In this document: positions 54,749 through 62,689 of the stretch, piece after piece | Position numbering within the stretch: the first letter of the stretch is position 1 | How the letters are laid out: each line of letters opens with the position of its first letter | Source of the DNA: Paenibacillus agri | GTDB lineage: Bacteria > Bacillota > Bacilli > Paenibacillales > Paenibacillaceae | DNA: 64,000 nucleotides | Direction of reading: 5' to 3' | Assembly (NCBI RefSeq): GCF_013359945.1 | Contig: NZ_JABWCS010000197.1 | Location: 26,203-90,202, forward strand | The notes under the pieces: model-generated | Databases searched by the model: none | What the model was told of the DNA's origin: nothing | The model's input: only the letters and a program-made list of their open reading frames with translations | Position numbers and translations under genes: made by a program

Positions 54749-54926
54749 ATGAATAGCTCAGCACAACAAGGTGACAAAGAAGCTGAAGCCAGATTGATTA
54801 TCCGTTATGGGATTTATAAATAAATACGCTAAACGAAATGGCACCATTGATGCAAATTGCAAACAACAGTTGACAATTGCCTTTATCCTGGCAGTCAGTC
54901 GCTTTGATCTTAGTCGTTACAAATAA
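54749..54926 (+). pseudogene. Helix-turn-helix protein of Tn916-type element, frameshifted
   Basis: AAAGGAGG precedes the ATG. The first frame gives QQGDKEAEARLIIRYG and stops. After a one-base shift near 54808 the next frame gives FINKYAKRNG, CKQQLTIAFILAVSRF and a stop at 54924-54926. Joined, this is the small HTH/sigma-like protein that accompanies the previous gene in conjugative transposons. Confidence 0.65.
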
Positions 54927-54927
54927 T

Positions 54928-54977
54928 ACAAGGACAAGCCATGTGGAGTTTGCTTCATATGGCTTGTCCTTGTTTTC
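54928..54977 (-). terminator. Bidirectional terminator
   Basis: A perfect 15-bp stem (54928-54942 with 54959-54973) lies between the element remnant and the leftward SDR gene, with TTTTC on its right side. Confidence 0.8.
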
Positions 54978-54995
54978 ATACTATATTCTAAATAA

Positions 54996-55976
54996 CTATC
55001 GTCGAGCAGATGTTTCCTCATAGCTTTGCAAGCCCGCATCACGCAAAGTTCTTCCGACATAGCCCAACTCTCGACGTGCAGCGGCATCGTTGACTGTGAA
55101 CTCACGCCCGATCATGCGTATCATCGAGCGTGAGATCGGCGGATCCCCGTCCTTCCGCGTGACGGCCCAGATAGTGTCGAGCAGCCGGCCAATGGCAGAG
55201 GCAAGCCAGTAGGGCATCGAATGCAGCTTATCGATGGACAAGCCCTGTAAGTTCGCGAGCGAGGTGACGAACTCACGGAAAGTCTGCCCTTCCTGGTCTT
55301 TGATGAAGAAGGCATGACCGCCTTCTCCGCGTGTGAGTGCGCATTGTATCGCTTCTACCACATTGTCCACGTGGCAGGTTGCAAAAGCATAGTCTCCGCG
55401 GTTGATGAAGGCGAACTGTCCAGATCTGACTGCTTCGGGAAGCCCTTGACTAAACGGATCACCCGGCCCCCAGATAGCCGGCGGGCGAAGCGCGATGGTG
55501 CGAAAGCCAGGTTTGTTAGCTGCCAGAACCATCGATTCGGCCCGTGCCTTGCTTGCCAGGTAGGCGGAGAAGTGGTTCGGGAAAATCGGCGTGCTTTCAT
55601 CAACGTTGCGTATGGGAGTACCGCCATTATCCATGAGGATTCCCGCTGCACTGATGTAGACGAATGTCTTCGCACCGGCGGACTCGGCTGCCTTCAACAA
55701 GGCTACGGTTCCATCAACGTTGGTACGAAAGAAGGGTTCGCGAGGCCCTGAAAAGCGGAACAATGCTGCTGCGTGCACAACCGCATCAATCACCGGCAAT
55801 ATGAGTGGCGTGCTGCTTTCGAGATCGGCATCGACTGGCGTAGCACCCATGGACTTGAGTTTGGCGTGAGATGATATGGAGCGTGTGAGTGCGAAAATCT
55901 CGTGACCGTCCTCTATGAGCTTCCGGATTAGGCGACCGCCTAGCAGACCAGTACCTCCCGTGACAAGAATTTTCAT
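54996..55976 (-). CDS. NAD-dependent epimerase/dehydratase (3-beta-HSD-like SDR)
   Basis: The 326-residue protein starts with VTGGTGLLGGRLIRKL, has the catalytic YxxxK in AYLASKARAESM and the ALRPPAIWGPGD block of extended SDRs. It probably oxidises a hydroxyl on an unidentified substrate. The DNA is distinctly GC-rich compared with the flanks, which suggests recent transfer together with the adjacent tetR. The tetR reading frame, once corrected for a frameshift, would end in an ATGA overlap with this start, so they form one operon. Confidence 0.9.
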   Translation of the reverse strand: MKILVTGGTGLLGGRLIRKLIEDGHEIFALTRSISSHAKLKSMGATPVDADLESSTPLILPVIDAVVHAAALFRFSGPREPFFRTNVDGTVALLKAAESAGAKTFVYISAAGILMDNGGTPIRNVDESTPIFPNHFSAYLASKARAESMVLAANKPGFRTIALRPPAIWGPGDPFSQGLPEAVRSGQFAFINRGDYAFATCHVDNVVEAIQCALTRGEGGHAFFIKDQEGQTFREFVTSLANLQGLSIDKLHSMPYWLASAIGRLLDTIWAVTRKDGDPPISRSMIRMIGREFTVNDAAARRELGYVGRTLRDAGLQSYEETSARR

Positions 55977-56547
55977 TTTGTTCGTCCTTTCTGTTCAGGA
56001 TGTAGGATGGACCGTATGGCCCCCTCACGGATTTGCTCCAGGATTTCTGAAGTGGGTGGCACCGTTTTCGTAGCCGAGCTGTGACGTATAGTAGGGATGT
56101 AGCATTCGCAGATGCCCACATAAGATCAGCAGCCACCTCCACCGTCGGCCTGAGCCGACCCTCAGCAGCGATGGCCGCGATGCGTTGGATGAGGAGCGCA
56201 AATGCCTGCTCGGCGGCGGGAATTTCAGCATCGTTGAGAACCCGGCCCATCATCACCGCGTAGAGCCGTGGACGAGCCGCTGCGAAGCGCACGTAATCGT
56301 CCCAGCCTTCGCGTAGTGCCATAACCGGATCGAAGGATTGCATAGCAGTCCTTTTGCTCTCGAGAAACTGAGCAAATGCTTCCTTAATGGCGGCGCTCAG
56401 TAGCCCGTCGGCGCTGCCGAAGTGATGGTACAGCGTCGGTGCGGTCACCTTCGCGATTGCGCAGACGGAGCGTGTTGTGAACTGTGCCTCGCCCTCTTCC
56501 TCGAGAACTTGTAAAGCCGCATTGAGTAGAGCGTCGTGTGTATTCAT
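55786..56547 (-). CDS. TetR-family regulator, C-terminus frameshifted
   Basis: The N-terminus is a TetR HTH (FTTRSVCAIAKVTAPTLYHHFGS, residues 23-45). The protein reads normally to about residue 155 (ATSLLYVTA). Beyond that the frame becomes Arg/His-rich nonsense running 191 bases into the SDR gene. Another frame gives PPTSEILEQIREGAIRSI and HPEQKGRTK, ending at 55973 in an ATGA overlap with the SDR start. That is the expected TetR tail, so a one-base frameshift near 56090 has occurred. A palindromic operator lies 4 bases upstream of the start codon. Whether the altered protein still works is uncertain. Confidence 0.75.
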   Translation of the reverse strand: MNTHDALLNAALQVLEEEGEAQFTTRSVCAIAKVTAPTLYHHFGSADGLLSAAIKEAFAQFLESKRTAMQSFDPVMALREGWDDYVRFAAARPRLYAVMMGRVLNDAEIPAAEQAFALLIQRIAAIAAEGRLRPTVEVAADLMWASANATSLLYVTARLRKRCHPLQKSWSKSVRGPYGPSYILNRKDEQNENSCHGRYWSARRSPNPEAHRGRSRDFRTHTLHIISRQTQVHGCYASRCRSRKQHATHIAGD

Positions 56548-56551
56548 GCGA

Positions 56552-56574
56552 CCAATATAGCACAGCTATATTGG
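56552..56574. promoter_or_regulatory. TetR-type palindromic operator
   Basis: A perfect inverted repeat, CCAATATAGC-ACA-GCTATATTGG, lies 4 bases upstream of the tetR start codon, the usual place for autoregulation. The remaining gap to 56759 shows a CCACGA-GAAA-TCGTGG hairpin and a leftward frame I cannot assign. Confidence 0.75.
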
Positions 56575-56759
56575 TGCCAATCCCCTCCTGACATTCAATA
56601 AAACCCCAGTTCCCGACGCGACTATATCCGTTTCCCGTACGGACGCTGAAAATCCATCTTGATTCAGTGATTGTGGCAAACACGAGCAATCCCCCATCAA
56701 AGTCTGTCTCTATAAGACCCACGATTTCTCGTGGACGATAAGCAAAGCTTACCCTAAAA

Positions 56760-57971
56760 TTACGACCTAGTACTTTTCTTTTGTTGTTGAACACTCCAGA
56801 GAGTAAATAAAATTCCCATGCCGGTTACGATGGAAGCAACCCAAGGAACGGCTGTTAGGCCTCCCCCAATTTGTAAATCTATAACCAAGCCTCCGATATA
56901 CGCACCAAACGCATTACCCAGGTTAAAAGCCGCAACATTTAAAGTCGACGCCAGCGTTGGAGCTTCTTTGGCCGTATTCAGCATATGAAGCTGCAATCCT
57001 GGTATAATTCCAAAAGCAGCCATTCCTAATATAAAAATAGTAATCAAAGCAGGCACTTTATGCTGATCCGTAATTGAGAATACTGCCAAAACTATGGCCA
57101 ACACAACGAGTATCCCAAGGAGAGACGGCATTAATTTGCGGTCAGCCAGCTTACCTCCGATAATATTCCCAAGCGTGATGCCGATCCCGAATAAAACAAG
57201 GATGTAAGAAACCGAATTCACCGGGAACTTAGTAATATCAGTTAAAATCGGTGAAATATAAGTGAATACCGTAAAGAGCCCTCCATTACCAAACGTCGTC
57301 ATCAAAAGAGCAATATAAACGGTTGGCTTACGCAGTACACTAAGCTCCTGCTTAAGGTTCGATGAAGCTGATTCTACTTTTGGAACGAGCACGGCAATCC
57401 CAATCAAAGCAATCAGACCTAGGATAGTGATCGCCCAAAAAGTGGATCTCCATCCATAGGCTTGACCAATAAATGTACCGATAGGGACGCCAAGAATATT
57501 TGCAAGTGTCAGACCGGTAAACATGATGGCAATAGCTCCAGCCCGTTTTTCCTTAGGAACAAGTCCAGCTGCAATAACAGATCCAACACCAAAGAAGGAT
57601 CCGTGAGTTAATGCAGCCACGATACGAGCTACCATTAATACTCCATAGTTCGGTGCAAGAGCAGCCAATGCATTACCTGATATGAACAGAATCATAAGAA
57701 AAAGAAGCAACTGCTTTCGCTTCATTCGATGAGTGGCGACTGTGATGATAGGAGCTCCTATAGCCACACCCAGTGCATATCCGGTAATGAGTAGCCCTGC
57801 TGAGGGGATGGACACCTGCAAGCTATCGGCCACTTCAGGAAGTAACCCCATAATAATAAATTCAGTCATTCCAATCGCAAATGCCCCGATTGTCAGCGCT
57901 AATAGCGCCAAAGTCGGTCTTTTACTTTCTGGTTTATTTTCTATATTCACTGCATCCAAATAAATAACCAC
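56760..57971 (-). CDS. MFS transporter, DHA1 family (AraJ/YdhP-like efflux)
   Basis: The 403-residue protein has 12 predicted helices. It begins GAFAIGMTEFIIMGLLPEVA, a start typical of DHA1 drug or sugar efflux pumps, and contains SVPSAG-like and LTHGSFFGVGSVIA segments of the AraJ/YdhP group. It probably exports a small molecule. The start is uncertain (GTG 57971, or a downstream TTG/GTG near AGGTGG). Confidence 0.87.
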   Translation of the reverse strand: MVIYLDAVNIENKPESKRPTLALLALTIGAFAIGMTEFIIMGLLPEVADSLQVSIPSAGLLITGYALGVAIGAPIITVATHRMKRKQLLLFLMILFISGNALAALAPNYGVLMVARIVAALTHGSFFGVGSVIAAGLVPKEKRAGAIAIMFTGLTLANILGVPIGTFIGQAYGWRSTFWAITILGLIALIGIAVLVPKVESASSNLKQELSVLRKPTVYIALLMTTFGNGGLFTVFTYISPILTDITKFPVNSVSYILVLFGIGITLGNIIGGKLADRKLMPSLLGILVVLAIVLAVFSITDQHKVPALITIFILGMAAFGIIPGLQLHMLNTAKEAPTLASTLNVAAFNLGNAFGAYIGGLVIDLQIGGGLTAVPWVASIVTGMGILFTLWSVQQQKKSTRS

Positions 57972-58136
57972 CTATCCGTTTTTCTCAATAAGAAAGCACT
58001 CGAAAACCAGCAGCTTTAGCACCAGACTCGGGTGATTCCTGCATTATTCACAAGCCCCGTTCGACAAGCTCTTTCTGCTACTCCTTCGATATAGGTCACC
58101 ATTTTGTCATACATATACGCACAATGGTTGTTCCAT

Positions 58137-58334
58137 CTACTCGTGTTTCCTTGCGAAACAGCATTCCTGCAAATAAGACGAGAAGAATGTTATATTCATT
58201 AGCACGCGCTTGTTATCCCTATCCAATTTGCTGAGCAAAAATCCTTAAATCCAGATCCCCCTAAACTCCCCAGCTTTAATCCCGTCACGAAAAATCGAAT
58301 ATATGATTCCGATCTTGCCTTTCAATAGAATCAT
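58137..58334 (-). pseudogene. Truncated TetR-family regulator (YxaF-type C-terminal domain), copy A
   Basis: Leftwards from ATG 58334 the frame reads SIFRDGIKAGEFRG and soon stops. After a deletion the frame resumes with LLSKLDRDNKRVLMNITFFS and SYLQE and ends at 58137. This matches the TetR 3' end at 63816-64000, which keeps the missing 45-50 bases. The HTH-coding part is absent, yet a long operator-like palindrome sits directly upstream. Confidence 0.7.
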
Positions 58335-58336
58335 GA

Positions 58337-58372
58337 TACAATAAAAGGTACCGTTCGGTATCTTTTATTGTA
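58337..58372. promoter_or_regulatory. 36-bp palindrome, probable TetR-type operator
   Basis: Two 17-base arms (58337-58353 and 58356-58372) are complementary with one mismatch around a central TT; the core is GGTACCG-TT-CGGTATC. It lies between the truncated tetR (leftward) and a broken gene (rightward), as a repressor site controlling both would. Confidence 0.75.
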
Positions 58373-58470
58373 CAACAAGCTGTTCTAGAATGAAATAGCG
58401 CCGAGCCATTTTGTTTTCATGAGAGTTATTACCTTTTTGGAATAACTAAAACTTATAGGAGGACTTGAGA

Positions 58471-58712
58471 ATGACTGAAAAGTAGATTTTAAAGGCGTTG
58501 AACTGATCTGACCTTTTTTTCGCCGAATTAAAGAGTTGTCACATAATGAATATGTAGTGCACGCGTGGAAGAAAGACTGCATGGTCGATCAAGTGTATGA
58601 TGATAAATCATCATTTCTTAAAACACGACAGTTCGACTATAGTCCCGTTACATTGGATGCAGCAACTCCTTATCAGGATGAAATCACTCTTTGTTCTAAG
58701 ATCAAGCAATGA
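58471..58712 (+). pseudogene. Broken small gene of unknown function
   Basis: AGGAGG precedes ATG 58471. After four codons the frame is lost (one A short in the AAAA run), then VDFKGVELI, an in-frame TGA, and PFFRRIKELSHNEYVVHAWKKD continuing uninterrupted to 58712. The coding character of the second half is strong. I do not recognise the family. It was probably controlled by the palindrome upstream. Confidence 0.55.
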
Positions 58713-58769
58713 AATTCAAAAAAAGAAAGCTATTGGATAAGCCAAAACAACCAGGGGAGTTGAAGTAAG

Positions 58770-59516
58770 ATGAGTGAAGCAGCAGAAACGATAGAGGGTT
58801 GGTATGCACTGCATGATTTCCGCACCATAGACTGGGTTGCCTGGGAAAGTGCAACCACAGAGGAACGCGAGTATGCAAAGCATGATTTGATGACGCTAAT
58901 CTATGAATGGTCGGCGGTCGAATCCCGGATGGAGGGCAGCTTGGCAATGTACGCCATCGTCGGCCAGAAAGCAGACATTATGTTTATAAACCTACGCGAG
59001 ACACTCGAGGAGCTGAACTCAGCGGAGAACGCATTTAATCGTTCTCGGTTCGCAAAATTCGTAAAACCAGTTTACTCGTACGTCAGTGTCGTCGAGCTGA
59101 GCAATTATTTAGCCCCTCCCGGCTCCGATCCGATGCAAGTTCCCGAAGTAGCCGCTCGCCTTAAGCCAATCTTACCCAAGGCGAAACATATCTGCTTTTA
59201 CCCTATGAACAAGCGACGCATGCTAGGCGATAACTGGTACATGCTTTCTCTGGAGGAGCGCAAAAACTTCATGCGCAGTCACGGTATGATCGGCCGCACT
59301 TATGCAGGCAAGGTCAAGCAGATTATCACCGGCTCGGTCGGCTTCGACGATTGGGAGTGGGGTGTTACACTGTTTGCCGACGATCCGCTGCAGTTTAAGA
59401 AGCTCGTCTATGAGATGCGGTTCGACGAGACTAGCGCACGCTTCGGAGAATTCGGCCAGTTTTACGTTGGCAACATACTCACACCTGCTGGCTTGACAGA
59501 GTTGCTGAACGTGTGA
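58770..59516 (+). CDS. hemQ: HemQ, coproheme decarboxylase (chlorite dismutase-like family)
   Basis: The 248-residue protein matches the Firmicute HemQ pattern: [20 protein letters not shown] with the heme-ligand His at 171, Tyr 144 and Lys 148 in CFYPMNKRR, and [17 protein letters not shown] near the end. It decarboxylates coproheme III to protoheme in the last step of the coproporphyrin-dependent heme pathway of Gram-positive bacteria, using peroxide. AGGGGAG precedes the ATG. Its position inside a stretch of broken genes is unusual; the gene itself is intact and could be essential. Confidence 0.95.
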   Translation: MSEAAETIEGWYALHDFRTIDWVAWESATTEEREYAKHDLMTLIYEWSAVESRMEGSLAMYAIVGQKADIMFINLRETLEELNSAENAFNRSRFAKFVKPVYSYVSVVELSNYLAPPGSDPMQVPEVAARLKPILPKAKHICFYPMNKRRMLGDNWYMLSLEERKNFMRSHGMIGRTYAGKVKQIITGSVGFDDWEWGVTLFADDPLQFKKLVYEMRFDETSARFGEFGQFYVGNILTPAGLTELLNV

Positions 59517-59761
59517 GGCCAAAAAAGACGCCAACGGCTAAATTATGCTTCACGGATTTGTGATTTTTTTATCTTTTGTGACAGTTCTAGGTCCGTTTCG
59601 AAAATACAAGTATCTCGTATTGTAAGCGTGCAAGAAAGAAAATTTTGACCGCAACTAATAAACCCAATTGCATTGTACCGAGGGAACTTAACAAAAACGG
59701 ATGTCCAGATTGTCGACGTGTTGCGACTCAATACGGAATTGTCACGTTGAATGAATATGCG

Positions 59762-59956
59762 TCAACCCCTGATGGGGCCGACCCGATGCTGGATCTCGTT
59801 ATTCCCGTGATAAGAACTTAGCGAGTCGTCGACATTGTAGATTAAGGTCTTGATACCATTACTTGTTAAGTTCCAATTTGAATCATATGAGTATGCTTGT
59901 CCGTTGACAGCAATAATTTCATTACCGGCATCATCGTAATTTGTTGTTGTATTCAT
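59762..59956 (-). pseudogene. RHS/YD-repeat protein fragment
   Basis: Leftwards, the frame gives NYDDAGNEI, YSYDSNWNLTSNGIKTLIYN and VDDSL, the YD-repeat pattern of RHS/wall-associated toxin proteins (YDxxGNLxS.G...Y.YD). About 60 codons survive. The stretch 59517-59761 has a leftward frame I cannot assign and no clear gene. Confidence 0.7.
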
Positions 59957-59958
59957 CC

Positions 59959-60066
59959 CTGCCGATTATCGTGGTGACTCATAACGACCATCAGATGCTG
60001 GAGAGTTTTCAAGCTGGCGCTGATGACTCTAAACAACATGTAAAGGAGTTGCGCCATGACGATTAG
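59959..60066 (+). pseudogene. Fragment of a response-regulator receiver domain
   Basis: The frame gives LPIIVVTHNDHQMLESFQAG and ADD, then runs out as KQHVKELRHDD. This matches the receiver segment PIIVVTA....ML..F.AGADDY. No start and no DNA-binding domain are present. It directly abuts the RHS fragment of the opposite strand. Confidence 0.65.
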
Positions 60067-60205
60067 TCACAGTCTCTTGTTCTCGCTTAATTGCTGGTTT
60101 TTCGTTTCACTGTTCACATTCGCCGGTTTCCGTTTTGCCCGGCTGCGCAGTGAACGTGATTCTCGCCGATTGATAGGTAACGCGCCTCAGGCTGATGAAC
60201 GCTAA
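60056..60205 (+). CDS. Small membrane protein, 49 residues
   Basis: ATG 60056 has AAGGAG at 8 bases. The protein has one hydrophobic segment (LLFSLNCWFFVSLFTFAGF) and a basic tail. Its stop overlaps the next small frame (ATGAACGCTAA), which suggests coupled translation. No family recognised. It may be the end of a longer decayed gene. Confidence 0.4.
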   Translation: MTISHSLLFSLNCWFFVSLFTFAGFRFARLRSERDSRRLIGNAPQADER

Positions 60206-60302
60206 AAGTGCTTTCCGCCTCCTGATTACCGTTGCTGCAGCCTTCGTCTTCTGGACGCTCTTGAATCGTTTCGCCCTGGATCCGGATGCGTCGGTATTTT
60301 GA
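60195..60302 (+). CDS. N-terminal piece of a split DUF2306-type membrane protein
   Basis: The 35-residue frame has one membrane segment (LLITVAAAFVFWTLL) and ends DPDASVF. Together with the frame that starts at 60299 it reproduces the usual N-terminus of DUF2306 proteins (TM1, then F-SHK...RP). One missing T in the TTTT run at 60297-60300 explains the split. Confidence 0.55.
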   Translation: MNAKSAFRLLITVAAAFVFWTLLNRFALDPDASVF

Positions 60303-60829
60303 GCCACAAGACCAAGCTCATCCGTCCGATGAATTTACCTGTCTGGCTAACTATGCTGAACGTTCACGTCATCTTCGCCTGCATCGCAATCGCTGCGGGA
60401 GCCATAAACTTTGCTAGTGCCAAGCTCCGTAAGTACCGGAAGACGCATCGTATTCTCAGCTACGTCTATGTCGTCGCCGTACTGGCCGTATGTATCACAT
60501 CAGGCTATATGGCTCCTTTTACGACCGGAGGCAAGGTCGTGAGTGTAGCCTTCAATTTGCTTAATATCATTTGGATATTTATAACAGCGGACGCATACTT
60601 GGATATTCGACAAGAACGGGTTGAAAACCACCGCCGCTGGATGATCCGCAGTTACGCGTTCTGCTTTACAAATCAGATAATACATACGCTTATGCTTCTC
60701 TTCATCAACGCGCCGGGAATGAGCTATGAGGTCGGATATACGGCGAGTGTTATAGGAACGATCTTACTTCTTTTCTTGGCGGCGGAATGGACCATTCGGA
60801 GACGAAAGGCTGGCGAGCAGGCTTCGTAA
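60299..60829 (+). CDS. DUF2306-family integral membrane protein (main part)
   Basis: The 176-residue frame begins at TTG 60299, overlapping the previous stop as TTGA. It contains HVIFACIAIAAGAINF, KYRKTHRILSYVYVVAV and VENHRRWMIRSYAFCF, the conserved His/Arg blocks of the DUF2306 family, and four to five membrane segments. The biochemical role of the family is unknown. The protein probably continues the 60195-60302 frame after a one-base deletion, so it is either a pseudogene or needs a frameshift to be made in full. Confidence 0.75.
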   Translation: MSHKTKLIRPMNLPVWLTMLNVHVIFACIAIAAGAINFASAKLRKYRKTHRILSYVYVVAVLAVCITSGYMAPFTTGGKVVSVAFNLLNIIWIFITADAYLDIRQERVENHRRWMIRSYAFCFTNQIIHTLMLLFINAPGMSYEVGYTASVIGTILLLFLAAEWTIRRRKAGEQAS

Positions 60830-60842
60830 AATATGGCATATT

Positions 60843-60908
60843 ACTTTGCCTGGGATTAAGCCTACCATTGTTATTTTGCTAATTTTACAAATCGGGAAGA
60901 TGCTCTGA
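60843..60908 (+). pseudogene. Short fragment of an ABC sugar permease (LplB type)
   Basis: Twenty-one codons give TLPGIKPTIVILLILQIGKM and a stop. This is the segment directly after the EAA loop of LplB-type permeases (compare the protein at 10781-11692). Nothing else of the gene remains. Confidence 0.6.
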
Positions 60909-61010
60909 TGAATCTTTGATTATAGATTGATTCCTAATAGAAAAATACCAGTATATATTTTTTCATTTTCACAGTAGTTATACAAAATAATATAAATAGG
61001 AGTGAATATT

Positions 61011-62201
61011 GTGTCTGGTACCAAATCAAAAGCATTTATTATTTTCATCCTAGCTTTCGGGGTTTTTGGAATCATTAATACAGAGATGGGCATTATCGGG
61101 ATATTGCCACTCATTGCTGAAAACTTTGGAGTTAGCGTTTCAACCGCAGGCCTGCTTGTTAGCCTATTCGCACTCGCAGTTGCAATTTCAGGTTCTATCT
61201 TGCCATTGTTATTCTCAGGATTTAACCGTAAAGGTGTTATGCTTCTTGCTATCGGGCTATTTGTGGTTAGTAACGTTGTTTCTATGTTTGCCCCCAATTT
61301 TACAATAGCCTTAATAGCAAGAATTGTTCCTGCATTCCTACATCCGGTTTACGTGTCTGTTGCCTTTACTGCAGCTGCTTCCTCGGTTAGTCCAGAAATG
61401 GCTCCAAAAGCAATCGGTCGTGTATTCATGGGTCTCACCGCGGGTATGATTATTGGAACTCCAATTGCCTCTTTCATTGCGGTCTATGCGAATCTTGAGA
61501 TAGCGATGTTATTCTTTGCTGTTGTAAATGCTTTAACATTCTTGGCCATTCTTCTCTTTGTCCCTTCCCTTCCCGTGAAACAAAAACAGTCTTATGGCTC
61601 ACAGGTTCGTATTTTGAAGAAAGGTGTTGTTTGGGCAGCCATCTTTGGTGCAATCTTTATCCTTTCTGGTATGTATGCAACATTCAGCTTCTTTGCAGAG
61701 TACCTTGGGCGTGTAACGGAAATGTCTTCAAATACGATTAGCTTAATGCTTATTCTATTTGGTTTAACAGGGATGATAGGTAATTTACTCGCAGGTAAAT
61801 TACTTACAAATAATGCGTTAAAGACTGCCTTTGTCTATCCACTCGTGTTTGTTGGTAGTTATTTGGTACTATTCTTGCTCGGATCGTTTACTGTTCCCAT
61901 GATACTTCTTATTGCTTTCTGGGGCGTATTGTTTACTTTTGGCCTTAATATCTCCCAGTACATGATCACTTCATCCGCGCCCGAAGCACCAGACTTCTCT
62001 AACGGTCTGTTCGTAGCGTTTTCAAATCTTGGAGTTACCATTGGTACAATGGTTAGTGGTGCATTTATCAATGGCATGGGTATTCAAAGCGTCATGTGGG
62101 TAGGAATTGTCTTCTTGTTACTTGGGTTCTTATCTATCCTATTATTTATACCTCTTACCCGTAAGTCCAATATAAAAGATGCATCCAAGTTAGCAGCTTA
62201 A
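61011..62201 (+). CDS. MFS transporter, DHA1 family
   Basis: The protein is about 396 residues with 12 predicted helices. It starts FGVFGIINTEMGIIGILPLIAE, and has ARIVPAFLHPVYVSVAFTAA and the GNLLAGKLLT motif of the AraJ/YdhP branch. GTG 61011 has TAGGAG at 7-8 bases. The DNA is more AT-rich than the SDR/TetR block, which suggests a different origin. Probably an efflux pump of unknown substrate; a second pump of this family lies at 56760-57971. Confidence 0.88.
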   Translation: MSGTKSKAFIIFILAFGVFGIINTEMGIIGILPLIAENFGVSVSTAGLLVSLFALAVAISGSILPLLFSGFNRKGVMLLAIGLFVVSNVVSMFAPNFTIALIARIVPAFLHPVYVSVAFTAAASSVSPEMAPKAIGRVFMGLTAGMIIGTPIASFIAVYANLEIAMLFFAVVNALTFLAILLFVPSLPVKQKQSYGSQVRILKKGVVWAAIFGAIFILSGMYATFSFFAEYLGRVTEMSSNTISLMLILFGLTGMIGNLLAGKLLTNNALKTAFVYPLVFVGSYLVLFLLGSFTVPMILLIAFWGVLFTFGLNISQYMITSSAPEAPDFSNGLFVAFSNLGVTIGTMVSGAFINGMGIQSVMWVGIVFLLLGFLSILLFIPLTRKSNIKDASKLAA

Positions 62202-62308
62202 TATCTTTCCAACAAAAAAGGTCCTGAGTCGTTTGGTATTCCAACCTTGGTCTGCACCCCTTAGAATAGACATTGGAATAAACCCCTGGTTTATCCGATG
62301 AAATGAAG

Positions 62309-62556
62309 TGACCCCTTAAAGTTAGACAAATATTTTTATGCAACTTGTTTGGCATGAACTCGGTATTGTACCGGGCTCATGCCTTTTAATTTTGACTTTA
62401 TGCGTTTGTGATTGTAGTAATCCATGTATCGTTCTAGTTCTTGCTTGAAGTGATCTACACTTTCAAACTCATGAAGATAAAGAAACTCTGACTTCATAAT
62501 GCCAAAGAAGTTCTCCATTACTGCGTTATCGTAACAATTCCCTTTGCGTGACATGC
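62309..62556 (-). mobile_element. IS3-family (IS150/IS3 group) remnant: transposase C-terminus and one end
   Basis: Leftwards, the frame gives [40 protein letters not shown] and KGMSPVQYR, the C-terminal integrase core of IS3-family OrfB with its catalytic Glu in ENFF. The terminal sequence TGACCCCTTAAAGTTAGAC at 62309 is like an IS3-family inverted-repeat end. The rest of the element is lost at about 62556, where RHS-like sequence begins. Confidence 0.85.
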
Positions 62557-62562
62557 AAAAAG

Positions 62563-62625
62563 ATGGAACAACCATTGCATATACGTATGACAAAATTGGT
62601 AACCTATATCGAAGGCAGTAATCAA
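62563..62625 (+). pseudogene. RHS/YD-repeat fragment
   Basis: The frame gives [20 protein letters not shown] and a stop, a single YD repeat. About 55 bases here resemble the reverse complement of 58080-58140, next to the truncated tetR copy A, so the same RHS 3' region was present at both places. Confidence 0.6.
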
Positions 62626-62689
62626 GTCAGGTGTGACTACAACGAACGCTCATCGACTCTATTGGTGTCGAGGCGTGAAAAGTTGGTTA

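Noticed and set aside
55314..55751. 145-codon + strand frame
   Set aside because: It is antisense to the SDR gene with no supporting signal.
56384..56794. 136-codon leftward frame across the tetR/MFS gap
   Set aside because: It overlaps the tetR HTH region and the MFS end in other frames; the part in the gap reads smoothly but no family or start signal supports it.
59543..59731. 62-codon leftward frame after hemQ
   Set aside because: It reads like possible protein sequence but lacks a start signal and family; it may be another decayed fragment.
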